64,000 bases of DNA, from the NCBI RefSeq assembly GCF_900104085.1, contig NZ_FNLD01000001.1, positions 413,048 to 477,047 of the forward strand. The letters run 5' to 3'. The first letter of the stretch is position 1. The number at the start of each line of letters is the position of its first letter. A program made the translations under genes and the position numbers. This document shows, piece after piece, positions 16,833 through 23,969 of this stretch. This DNA comes from Pseudoxanthomonas sp. CF125 (GTDB lineage: Bacteria; Pseudomonadota; Gammaproteobacteria; Xanthomonadales; Xanthomonadaceae). The notes under the pieces were generated by a model, which had not been told where the DNA came from, made no database searches, and saw nothing but the letters and a program-made list of their open reading frames with translations.

Positions 16833-17315
16833 ATGACTACCGCCTATGAATTCGAAGCCATCGACATCGATGGCAACAACGTGTCTCTGGCCGACTATCG
16901 CGGCAAGGCGCTGCTGATCGTCAACGTGGCCTCCAAGTGCGGTTTCACCCCGCAATACACCGGTCTAGAAAAGCTCTGGCAGGATTATCGCGAGCGCGGA
17001 CTGGTGGTGCTGGGCTTCCCCTGCGACCAGTTCGGCAACCAGGAGCCAGGCAACGAAGAAGAGATCAAGAACTTCTGCTCGCTGACCTATGACGTGGATT
17101 TCCCCATGTTCGCCAAGATCGAAGTCAACGGCGCCAACACCCACCCGCTATGGAAATGGCTTAAAAAGGAAAAGGGCGGACTGCTCGGTATCGACGCGAT
17201 CAAGTGGAACTTCACCAAGTTCCTGGTCGGCCGCGACGGCAAGCCGGTCAAACGCTATGCGCCGACCGACAAGCCGGAATCCATCGCGGGCGACATCGAA
17301 TCCGCATTGAACTGA
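16833..17315 (+). CDS. Glutathione peroxidase family protein (thiol peroxidase)
   Basis: The 160-residue protein has the full peroxidase set: peroxidatic Cys36 in NVASKCGFTPQYTGLEKLW, Gln70 in FPCDQFGNQEPG, and Trp126-Asn127 in IKWNFTKFLVGRDG. It is a Cys, not a selenocysteine, enzyme. Cys83 in the NFCSLTYDVDFPMF loop could be the resolving Cys used by thioredoxin-dependent members. Such enzymes reduce H2O2 and lipid hydroperoxides in the cytosol. Length and motifs match BtuE/Gpx-type proteins of Gammaproteobacteria. A long inverted repeat begins right after its stop. Confidence 0.94.
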   Translation: MTTAYEFEAIDIDGNNVSLADYRGKALLIVNVASKCGFTPQYTGLEKLWQDYRERGLVVLGFPCDQFGNQEPGNEEEIKNFCSLTYDVDFPMFAKIEVNGANTHPLWKWLKKEKGGLLGIDAIKWNFTKFLVGRDGKPVKRYAPTDKPESIAGDIESALN

Positions 17316-17388
17316 GTAGGTCGGGGCTACGCCCCCGACGTACGGATACTCCGCCTCTACGTGCGTCGGGGGCGTAGCCCCGACCTAC
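17316..17388. repeat. REP-like element, perfect 24-bp inverted repeat (GTAGGTCGGGGC type)
   Basis: Arms 17316-17339 and 17365-17388 are perfect inverted copies beginning GTAGGTCGGGGC, separated by 25 bases. The element starts one base after the glutathione peroxidase stop and ends 12 bases before the stop of the convergent fpr gene. That position between two convergent genes is typical for REP/BIME elements and may serve as a transcript end. Confidence 0.85.
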
Positions 17389-17400
17389 GGCGGGCCGCGC

Positions 17401-18186
17401 TTACTTTTCGACGAAGGCGCGCTCGAAGACGTACTGGCCAGCGGTGCCGATGCGGGGTGCGGGAACGAAGCCGCGCGCATCCAGGATGCCGCGCAGGTCT
17501 GCCAGCATCTGCGGGCTGCCGCAGATCATGGCGCGGTCGTGTTCCGGGTCCAGCGGTGGGAGTCCCAGCGACTCGGCCATGCGGCCGCTTTCCAGCAGTT
17601 CGGTCAGCCGTCCCTTGTTGACGAACTCCTCGCGGGTGACGGCCGGGTAGTAGAGCAGCTTCTCGCGGATTTGTTCGCCCAGGAACTCGTGGTGCGGCAG
17701 TTCCTTTTCGAAGTAGTCGCGATAGGCGAGGTCATGCACGTGGCGCACGCCGTGGGTCAGGACCACGCGCTCGAAACGTTCGTAGGTTTCCGGATCCTTG
17801 ATGATCGACAACCAGGGCGCAAGCCCGGTACCGGTGCCCAGCAGATAGAGGTTGCGTCCGGGGTGCAGGTCGCTGATCAGCAGCGTGCCGGTGGGTTTCT
17901 TGCCGACCAGTATCGTGTCGCCGGGCTTGATGTGCTGCAGGCGCGAGGTCAACGGACCGTTGGGCACTTTGATGCTGAAGAATTCCAGTTGCTCTTCCCA
18001 GTTGGCGCTGGCGATGGAATAGGCGCGCATGAGCGGCTTCGACCCATCGGCGCCCTGCAGGCCGATCATCACGAACTGGCCGTTGTCGAAACGGAAACCA
18101 TCGTCGCGCGTGGTGGTGAAGCTGAAGTAGTCGTCGGTCCAGTGACGGACGTCGAGCACCGTCTCGGTGCCGAAAGCGGAAGACAT
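17401..18186 (-). CDS. fpr: Ferredoxin--NADP+ reductase
   Basis: The 261-residue flavoprotein moves electrons between NADPH and ferredoxin or flavodoxin. FAD-binding motifs are RAYSIASANW (RxYS) and the following VPNGPLTSRLQ; NADP-binding motifs are LLGTGTGLAPWLSI and MICGSPQMLADL, with the C-terminal YVFERAFVEK ending typical of the bacterial Fpr subclass. The start at 18186 (MSSAFGTETVLDV) fits family length; the open frame extends to 18255 with residues that do not look like the family. In many bacteria fpr belongs to the oxidative stress response, and here it neighbours a glutathione peroxidase. Confidence 0.94.
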   Translation of the reverse strand: MSSAFGTETVLDVRHWTDDYFSFTTTRDDGFRFDNGQFVMIGLQGADGSKPLMRAYSIASANWEEQLEFFSIKVPNGPLTSRLQHIKPGDTILVGKKPTGTLLISDLHPGRNLYLLGTGTGLAPWLSIIKDPETYERFERVVLTHGVRHVHDLAYRDYFEKELPHHEFLGEQIREKLLYYPAVTREEFVNKGRLTELLESGRMAESLGLPPLDPEHDRAMICGSPQMLADLRGILDARGFVPAPRIGTAGQYVFERAFVEK

Positions 18187-18281
18187 GGGGAACGTCGGAG
18201 GTGAAGAGAGTTTTCGGTGGCGTATTGTAACCGAGGGAATGAGAGCGGTTCTCATCGTGCCGCGCCGGCAGGTACCGGCTT

Positions 18282-19406
18282 TCAGGCCGCGTTGCTTTCA
18301 GACTGCTTTGTCCCGGCCGTACCGCGCTTGTGGAAGTAGATCCGTTCGGCGGCCCAACGCAGCGGCGCGGTCCTCAACAGCAGGTCGAAGGGCCAATCCA
18401 TCTGCGCGTGATCGAAGGCCCAGCGCAACAGCCGTTTGCTGCGGAACCGCGGCGCCTGACCGATCGCGATTTCCTCGGCAGCGCCGTCTCCGGCAGCGCC
18501 CGCCAGTGCGCGACCGACCAGCCAGCCGTGGCGCCAGGCCGAATGGATTCCGCCAGCGGTGACCGGGGAAACGATGCCCGCGGCGTCTCCCGTCAGGATG
18601 ACTCCATCGCACGCCAAGGGCGCCACCGGACCTCCGCAGGGAATGAGTCCTGCGCGTACCGCGTCGGCTCGGCGCCGTGCCGGCAGACCTACCAGACCGC
18701 CGACGCGATCCAGGAAGCCGACGATGTCCGGCGCGCGCGCGGCCGCCGGATCGTAGCGCATCGCCAGACCGGCCTGCACACCCGTCGGAGTCTGCGCGAC
18801 CCAGCCGATATAGCCGGGCGCAAACTGGCGGGTGATGAAGCAATGCAGGGTGTCGGGCTCGTGCAACGCGATCCCGTCGAACTCGTACTCGATGCCGTAA
18901 AGAAAACGTCTGGGCCTGCCCAGGCCGAAGCGTTCGGCCACGCGCGAACGCGCGCCGTCCGCGCCGATCAGATAGCGCGCCGTGCCCACGCCATCCACAT
19001 GCCATCCGGCATCGGTACGTTGCGCGGCCTGGAAGGAATGACCCAATCGCAGTTCCACCCCTGCGTCGCGCTGTCGCTGGGCCAGCCAGCGCATGACGTT
19101 GGGCGTGTCGGTGGTCAGGAAGAAATAGCCGGGCGCCGACAGCAGCGCGCTGCGAAGATTGGGCGAGTACAGCCGCACCTTGTCGATCCTGCGGACCAGG
19201 TTGGCGGGCAGGTCTTTGAGCGCGGTGTCCTCGGCGGCCTCCTTGACGATGATGCCGGTGGTGTGGAGGCGTTCGCCCGGGTCGTGCTTGCGTTCCAGCA
19301 CGCACACGCGCAGGCCGGCTTCGCGCGCCGCCAGCGCACAGGCGGCGCCACCGAAACTGCTGCCCACGATTATCGCGTCGTAATGCGGAGTACTGTTGTT
19401 TGCCAT
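18282..19406 (-). CDS. FAD-dependent oxidoreductase (geranylgeranyl reductase-like family)
   Basis: A 374-residue flavoprotein with start MANNSTPHYDAIIVG at 19406. The dinucleotide loop is AIIVGSSFGGAACALAA (GxSFGG variant), then CVLERKHDPGERLHTTGI. The second FAD motif YLIGADGARSRVAERFG and the third GVILTGDAAGIVSPVTAGGIHSAWRHGWLVG identify the p-hydroxybenzoate hydroxylase/geranylgeranyl reductase superfamily. These enzymes reduce isoprenoid chains or hydroxylate aromatic rings; the substrate is not evident. An in-frame ATG at 19466 would place 20 non-conserved residues in front. Confidence 0.82.
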   Translation of the reverse strand: MANNSTPHYDAIIVGSSFGGAACALAAREAGLRVCVLERKHDPGERLHTTGIIVKEAAEDTALKDLPANLVRRIDKVRLYSPNLRSALLSAPGYFFLTTDTPNVMRWLAQRQRDAGVELRLGHSFQAAQRTDAGWHVDGVGTARYLIGADGARSRVAERFGLGRPRRFLYGIEYEFDGIALHEPDTLHCFITRQFAPGYIGWVAQTPTGVQAGLAMRYDPAAARAPDIVGFLDRVGGLVGLPARRRADAVRAGLIPCGGPVAPLACDGVILTGDAAGIVSPVTAGGIHSAWRHGWLVGRALAGAAGDGAAEEIAIGQAPRFRSKRLLRWAFDHAQMDWPFDLLLRTAPLRWAAERIYFHKRGTAGTKQSESNAA

Positions 19407-19485
19407 CGATGCGCCGTGCCGGTTGTCGGATAGGCGCACACTGCCGGCGCAATGTGAGGCGGGCATGAAGTGAAGTAAAGAAAAA

Positions 19486-19501
19486 GGGCGCCTGAGCGCC
19501 C
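19486..19501. terminator. Short GC-rich hairpin terminator after rluB
   Basis: GGGCGC-CTGA-GCGCCC (19486-19501) is followed by TTTATT on the plus strand and by TTTTTCTTT on the minus strand. It lies 29 bases downstream of the rluB stop and most likely ends the scpA-scpB-rluB transcript. Confidence 0.75.
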
Positions 19502-19530
19502 TTTATTCATTTAGCGATGACCCTCGCGAT

Positions 19531-21177
19531 TCAGGCGTGGCCGCCGCCGCGCGGACCGCGATTGCCGCCCGGCGGGCGTCCGGCGCCGCGCGGGCCACCG
19601 GGACGTGGACCGTTCGGACGCGGCCCCGCGTTGTTGTGCGGCCGGTTGCCGCCCGGACGCGCGCCCTGCGGACGCGGAGCGCGCGGCTGTTGGCCATACG
19701 GGTTGTAAGCACCGGGATTGGCGTGATCGGAAGGAAAGCTCGGCGCATTGCCCGGGTGTCCGTAAGGACGCGGTGCGCGCTGCTGCCCTTCGCCCTGGCC
19801 GGCAGGACGCGGACCCTTGGGGCCGGCGCCGCGCGGACCGCGCGATTCGTTGCCGAAGTTGCCTTCGCTGCGCGCCGCATAGGGACGGCCGCCACCCGGG
19901 CCCGGGCGACCGGCGCCCGCAGGACGCGGACCACCTGGCTTCTTGCCATAAGGCTTCGGCGGACCCGCGTTGCGGTGACCGGTCGGACCGGTGTCTACGC
20001 CTTCAGGCACGTACCAGCTACGGAACGCGGCGGGATTGCCGTCGGGCAGGGGCTTCGGGCCTTTGGTAGGGCGCGACTTGAACGGTTTCTGCGATTGCTT
20101 GGCCGCCGCTTCGCCACTGACGGTCAGGCCGCCGTGCGGTTTCTTGCTGCCGAAACGGCCACGGCCGCGGTCTTCGCGCACATGGTCGAAGCGGCGCAAC
20201 TCGCGCCCTTCATCGGCGGTGTTGTGGCCGTTGACGTAAGCCTGGCCGGTGCTGCGGCCGGCGCCGATGTGCACGGTGGACTTGGCCGCCTTGCGCTGGC
20301 CGATCACCGGCTGCAGCGTGAGTGCGGGCGGGGCGCCGGTTTCCAGGCCCAGCTCGGCGCGGAGCTTTTCCACCTGCACGTCGGGCAGTTCCTGCGACTG
20401 GCCGCGCAGCAGCGGTTGCGGCAGGGAAATCTTGCCGTAGCGCGTGCGCTTGAGGCGACTGACCTGGCAGCCCTGCGATTCCCACAGGCGGCGGACTTCG
20501 CGATTGCGGCCCTCCTTCACCACCACGCGGAACCAGTCGTGCGAGTCGGTGCCGCCGATGCGTTCGATCACATCGAACTTGGCCGGGCCGTCTTCCAGTG
20601 CGACGCCGCGGGCGAGCCGATCGACCAGGTTGTCGGGAACGGTCTCCATGCCTTCCGGCGCGCGCACGCGGCAGACATATTCGCGTTCCACTTCGTAGGA
20701 GGGGTGCATCATCGCGTTGGCCAGCTCGCCGTCGGTGGTGAGCAGCAGCAGGCCGGTGGTGTTGATGTCCAGGCGGCCGATGGCGATCCAGCGCGCGCCC
20801 TTCAAGGCGGGCAACGCTTCGAAGATGGTGGGGCGGCCTTCGGGGTCTTCGCGCGTGGTCACTTCGCCTTCGGGCTTGTTGTACAGCAGCACGCGGGCCG
20901 GTTCGGTCAGGGCGCTGGCGACGAAGGTCTTGCCGTCCAGTTCGATGCGGTCGCCGCCCTTGACCGACATGCCGGTCTGGGCGACTTCGCCGTTGACCTT
21001 GACCAGGCCGTCGGCGATGCGCTGCTCCAGCGCACGGCGCGAGCCCAGGCCGGCCTGGGCCAGCACCTTGTGCAGGCGCTCGGAAAGTTTGGTGGTTTCG
21101 CCGGTTTCGGCAGCGGCGTCGCCGCGCTTCAGCGAAAGCTTGCCCAGGGAGGGCTTGTTGCGGGGGGTGTCGCTCAT
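19531..21177 (-). CDS. rluB: 23S rRNA pseudouridine synthase (RluB type) with long Gly/Pro/Arg-rich tail
   Basis: The 548-residue protein has an S4 RNA-binding domain at about 32-80 (LSERLHKVLAQAGLGSRRALEQ in pieces) and a RsuA/RluB catalytic domain with Asp137 in IGRLDINTTGLLLLTTDG. Later comes the GRNREVRRLWESQG motif. RluB converts U2605 of 23S rRNA to pseudouridine. From about residue 285 the sequence becomes a 260-residue low-complexity tail rich in Gly, Pro, Arg and Asn, with many RPGG/GPRP/PRGAG units. E. coli RluB is about 290 residues, so the tail is a large addition, presumably an RNA-binding disordered region. The start overlaps the scpB stop by 4 bp. Confidence 0.93.
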   Translation of the reverse strand: MSDTPRNKPSLGKLSLKRGDAAAETGETTKLSERLHKVLAQAGLGSRRALEQRIADGLVKVNGEVAQTGMSVKGGDRIELDGKTFVASALTEPARVLLYNKPEGEVTTREDPEGRPTIFEALPALKGARWIAIGRLDINTTGLLLLTTDGELANAMMHPSYEVEREYVCRVRAPEGMETVPDNLVDRLARGVALEDGPAKFDVIERIGGTDSHDWFRVVVKEGRNREVRRLWESQGCQVSRLKRTRYGKISLPQPLLRGQSQELPDVQVEKLRAELGLETGAPPALTLQPVIGQRKAAKSTVHIGAGRSTGQAYVNGHNTADEGRELRRFDHVREDRGRGRFGSKKPHGGLTVSGEAAAKQSQKPFKSRPTKGPKPLPDGNPAAFRSWYVPEGVDTGPTGHRNAGPPKPYGKKPGGPRPAGAGRPGPGGGRPYAARSEGNFGNESRGPRGAGPKGPRPAGQGEGQQRAPRPYGHPGNAPSFPSDHANPGAYNPYGQQPRAPRPQGARPGGNRPHNNAGPRPNGPRPGGPRGAGRPPGGNRGPRGGGHA

Positions 21178-22001
21178 TGTTTCTGCTCCGACGAATCCTG
21201 GCTGACCGCATCGGCGCCTTCGGTTTCGTCCTGGTTCTCTAAGGAATGTTCTTCATCGGCGATCGCTTCGGAAGAAACTTCTTCGAAAGCATCGTCTTCG
21301 GAAGGGATGTCTTGTTCGTCATCGTCCGTCGCGTAGTCCGCGCCGGACGGTTCATCGTTGGCGGCCTGCAATTCTTCGCCGTCCTCGGCCGTGTCGTTTT
21401 CCTGCGCTGCTTCGGGGCTGGGGAGGCCGGCCGGCACCGGCGCGTCATCCATGAACAGCTGGGGCTCCAGTTCGCCGATGTCCTTCAGCTCCGACAGCGG
21501 CGGCAATTCGTCCAGCCGCTTCAGGCCGAAATAATCCAGGAAGATCTTGGTGGTGCCGAACAGCGCCGGCTTGCCGGGCACGTCGCGGTGGCCGACCACG
21601 CGGATCCATTCGCGCTCTTCCAGCGCCTGGATGGTGTTGCTGCTGACCGCGACGCCGCGCACCTGTTCGATCTCGCCGCGGGTGATCGGCTGGCGATAGG
21701 CGATCAGGGCCAGGGTTTCCAGGGTGGCGCGGGTGTACTTGGTCTTGCGCTCGGTCCACATGCGCGACACCCAGCCGTGCACTTCTTCCTTCACCTGGTA
21801 GCGGAAGCCGGAAGCGACTTCCACCAGTTCCACGCCGCGCTCGGCGCAGGCTTCGCGCAGTTGTTCCAGCGCCTGTTCGACGCTGCCGGGCGGGGCCGGT
21901 TGTTCTTCGGGGAACAGGCCGTGCAGCTGCGCCAGCGTCAGCGGCTGATTGGCGGCCAGCAGGGCGGCTTCTACGATACGGGTGATGAGCGCTTGATCCA
22001 T
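21174..22001 (-). CDS. scpB: SMC-Scp complex subunit ScpB
   Basis: The 275-residue protein is the winged-helix partner of the SMC chromosome condensation complex. Visible motifs: IVEAALLAANQPLTLAQL, ELVEVASGFRYQVKEEV, then the core YTRATLETLALIAYRQPITRGEIEQVRGVAVSSNTIQALEEREWIRVVG (read in pieces) and LFGTTKIFLDYFGLKRLDELPPL. The last 80 residues are strongly acidic (Glu/Asp/Ser) and disordered. The start at 22001 (MDQALITRIVEAA) fits the family; the frame stays open to 22055 inside the end of scpA. The stop overlaps the rluB start (ATGA). scpA lies immediately upstream in one operon. Confidence 0.95.
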   Translation of the reverse strand: MDQALITRIVEAALLAANQPLTLAQLHGLFPEEQPAPPGSVEQALEQLREACAERGVELVEVASGFRYQVKEEVHGWVSRMWTERKTKYTRATLETLALIAYRQPITRGEIEQVRGVAVSSNTIQALEEREWIRVVGHRDVPGKPALFGTTKIFLDYFGLKRLDELPPLSELKDIGELEPQLFMDDAPVPAGLPSPEAAQENDTAEDGEELQAANDEPSGADYATDDDEQDIPSEDDAFEEVSSEAIADEEHSLENQDETEGADAVSQDSSEQKQ

Positions 22002-22026
22002 GCGGTGCTTGGCTTCTGGGTGTCGG

Positions 22027-22944
22027 TCAGTTGTCGTTGGCGGCGTCGCCGTCATCGAATTCGCTGGAGAACGCCAGCGGTTCGTTGGTGTTGTTCAGGG
22101 CCAGCGACTTCAGGTAGATCGGCGCCAGCGGCGCTTCCTGCACGAAGTCGAGCAGCTGTTCCTTGGCCAGTTCCAGCATGGCCAGGAACGTGACCAGCAC
22201 GCCCTGCCGGCCTTCTTCGGGCGTGAACATGGATTCGAAGCGGTGGAACTTGCCGTCCTCCAGCCGCGTCAGCACATCGCCCATGCGCTGGCGCACGCTG
22301 AGCGCGTCGCGCTTGATGGCGTGTCCGGTGAACAGATCCGCGCGCTTGAGCACGTCATGCAGGGCCAGCAGCATCTCGCGCAGGTCCACCGGCGGCGGCA
22401 GGCGGACCGCGGCGCGTTCCGGCACATGCGCCTGCACCGGGGTGGTGTCGCGGTCCTGGCGGGGCAGGGCGTCGAGGTCTTCGGCGGCTTGCTTGAAGCG
22501 TTCGTATTCCTGCAGGCGGCGCACCAGGTCGGCGCGCGGATCGCCTTCTTCGCCTTCCTCGCTGACCGGGCGCGGCAGCAGCATGCGCGACTTGATCTCG
22601 GCCAGGATCGCGGCCATGACCAGGTACTCGGCGGCCAGCTCGAAGCGCAGGTCCTGCATCACGCCGATGTACTGGACGTACTGGCGGGTGATCTCGGCCA
22701 CCGGGATGTCCAGGATGTCCAGGTTCTGCCGGCGGATCAGGTACAGCAGCAAGTCCAGCGGGCCTTCGAACGCATCCAGGATCACTTCCAGCGCGTCGGG
22801 CGGAATGTAGAGGTCCTGCGGAATCTGCAGCACGGCCTGCCCATGCACCATCGCCAGCGGCATCTCATGTTGCTGAGGGGCCGGCTGCTGTTGCTTGTGC
22901 GTATCGATTTGCGGATTCGCGTCTTGCGCGAGGTCGGAAGTCAT
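22027..22944 (-). CDS. scpA: SMC-Scp complex subunit ScpA (segregation and condensation protein A)
   Basis: The 305-residue kleisin bridges the two heads of the SMC dimer. The family core is seen from about residue 60: DAFEGPLDLLLYLIRRQNLDI followed by the PVAEITRQYVQYI block and LAAEYLVMAAILAEIKSRMLLP. The C-terminus with LVTFLAMLELAKEQLLDFVQ is the winged-helix part that touches the SMC head. An N-terminal extension of about 40 residues is Gln/Pro-rich. It is the first gene of the scpA-scpB-rluB operon; smc itself is 33 kb away at 56281. Confidence 0.95.
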   Translation of the reverse strand: MTSDLAQDANPQIDTHKQQQPAPQQHEMPLAMVHGQAVLQIPQDLYIPPDALEVILDAFEGPLDLLLYLIRRQNLDILDIPVAEITRQYVQYIGVMQDLRFELAAEYLVMAAILAEIKSRMLLPRPVSEEGEEGDPRADLVRRLQEYERFKQAAEDLDALPRQDRDTTPVQAHVPERAAVRLPPPVDLREMLLALHDVLKRADLFTGHAIKRDALSVRQRMGDVLTRLEDGKFHRFESMFTPEEGRQGVLVTFLAMLELAKEQLLDFVQEAPLAPIYLKSLALNNTNEPLAFSSEFDDGDAANDN

Positions 22945-23296
22945 CTAATAAGCCATGAATTGCAGGCATCGCGCGGCTGGGGCCGACACGCTTGGGTATT
23001 ACGGCTGAACATTGCGTCGCAGTGCGATCGCATTCCCACACATCAAGCAGGCAATGCACGCCAAGGCACGTGGCGGCAGACAGCGAGAGGTCGTTGGGCC
23101 CGGGCGGGTGGGGGCAGCGAATCGGTCGACGGGACTGCTGGCAAATGAGCCTGAAGGCGAATGAGCCGGGTCCGGGCGGGCCGCTGCTTCCGGCCGTGCA
23201 ATGGATCAAGAGTAAGCGGTGACGGGGCGGGTGTCCAGCGTCTGGCTTGCCGCGCCACCGTACAATTCAGGCTGGAACGGATCCTGGAGAGATCGG
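22945..23296. other. Intergenic region without a recognisable gene
   Basis: These 352 bases separate the divergent scpA and yciI genes. Open frames here have no homology that I recognise, no ribosome-binding sites and unusual composition for this genome. The region should hold the two divergent promoters; I could not assign their boxes. No repeat or hairpin stands out. Confidence 0.5.
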
Positions 23297-23596
23297 ATGT
23301 GGTACGCCATTGAAGGATACGACGCGGTCGATGCCCTGCCCAAGCGGATGGCTGCACGCCCCGCGCATCTGGCGCGGCTGACCGCGTTGCGCGATGAAGG
23401 CCGGCTCTTGCTGGCAGGGCCGTGCCCGGCGATCGATGCGGAGGATCCGGGCCCGGCCGGCTTCAGCGGCAGCATCGTGATCGCCGAATTCGACTCGCTG
23501 GAGGCCGCGCGCGCCTGGGCCGATGCCGACCCTTATGTGGAAGCGGGCGCCTATGCGCGGACCGAAGTGCGTCCGTTCCGCAAGGTACTCCCTTGA
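23297..23596 (+). CDS. yciI: YciI family protein
   Basis: The 99-residue protein has the ferredoxin-like YCII fold: [28 protein letters not shown], then [11 protein letters not shown] and the [27 protein letters not shown] block (in pieces), ending with VRPFRKVLP. The conserved His in RPAHL and Asp in ADADPY are the putative active-site residues of the family. Its cellular role is uncertain. The start at 23297 gives the canonical YciI N-terminus; the frame runs open upstream to 23219. The stop overlaps the next gene's TTG start by 4 bp. Confidence 0.92.
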   Translation: MWYAIEGYDAVDALPKRMAARPAHLARLTALRDEGRLLLAGPCPAIDAEDPGPAGFSGSIVIAEFDSLEAARAWADADPYVEAGAYARTEVRPFRKVLP

Positions 23597-23880
23597 GCAG
23601 CCAGGCGCCGAACAGCCGGCTTGCCCGCATCCGCGAAGCGCTGGAGGCTGCTTTCGTGCCTACCCATCTGGTAGTCAACGACGACAGCCATCTGCATGCC
23701 GGCCATGCCGGTGCGCGGGATGGCAGGGGCCATTACAGCGTTGAAATAGTCAGCGAAGCCTTCGCCGGCAAGAGTTCTCTGTCCCGGCACAGGTCCGTGT
23801 ACGCGGCACTGGGGGAAATGATGACCACAGACATCCACGCGCTGCAGATCCACGCGCGGGCGCCGGGCGAGTCAGGCTGA
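23593..23880 (+). CDS. BolA family protein (TTG start)
   Basis: The 95-residue product shows the BolA fold: [32 protein letters not shown], then [28 protein letters not shown] and [10 protein letters not shown] (in pieces). The HxGH-like DDSHLHAGH motif and the SRHRSVY helix are diagnostic, with His in both able to bind a shared [2Fe-2S] cluster with a monothiol glutaredoxin. The TTG at 23593 overlaps the yciI stop (TTGA), so translation is coupled; the yciI-bolA pairing is common in Xanthomonadaceae and Pseudomonas. No ATG is available in frame at the right place. Confidence 0.88.
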   Translation: MSSQAPNSRLARIREALEAAFVPTHLVVNDDSHLHAGHAGARDGRGHYSVEIVSEAFAGKSSLSRHRSVYAALGEMMTTDIHALQIHARAPGESG

Positions 23881-23918
23881 CTTTCCAAAACTGCTGCGGT
23901 GCGACTTACACCCTTCCC

Positions 23919-23932
23919 TGAAAACGTTTACA
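23919..23932. promoter_or_regulatory. LacI-family operator upstream of the GH3 gene
   Basis: TGAAAACGTTTACA is a near-perfect palindrome around a central CG, the typical LacI/GalR half-site arrangement. It lies 38 bases before the bglX start. The same sequence occurs before the GH144 gene, and one-base variants before lacI and the GH1 gene, which makes the LacI-type protein at 26452-27492 the likely binder. Confidence 0.75.
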
Positions 23933-23969
23933 TTTGCCCGCCTGAAAATCTGGAAGGAGGAGCCGGGAA

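Noticed and set aside
16833-17315. Possible selenoprotein glutathione peroxidase
   Set aside because: The peroxidatic residue is encoded by a Cys codon (TGC), and no in-frame TGA or SECIS-like hairpin is present.
22945-23296. Small plus-strand gene at 22992-23222
   Set aside because: No ribosome-binding site, no recognisable domain, and codon use unlike neighbouring genes; it overlaps the promoter space of scpA and yciI.
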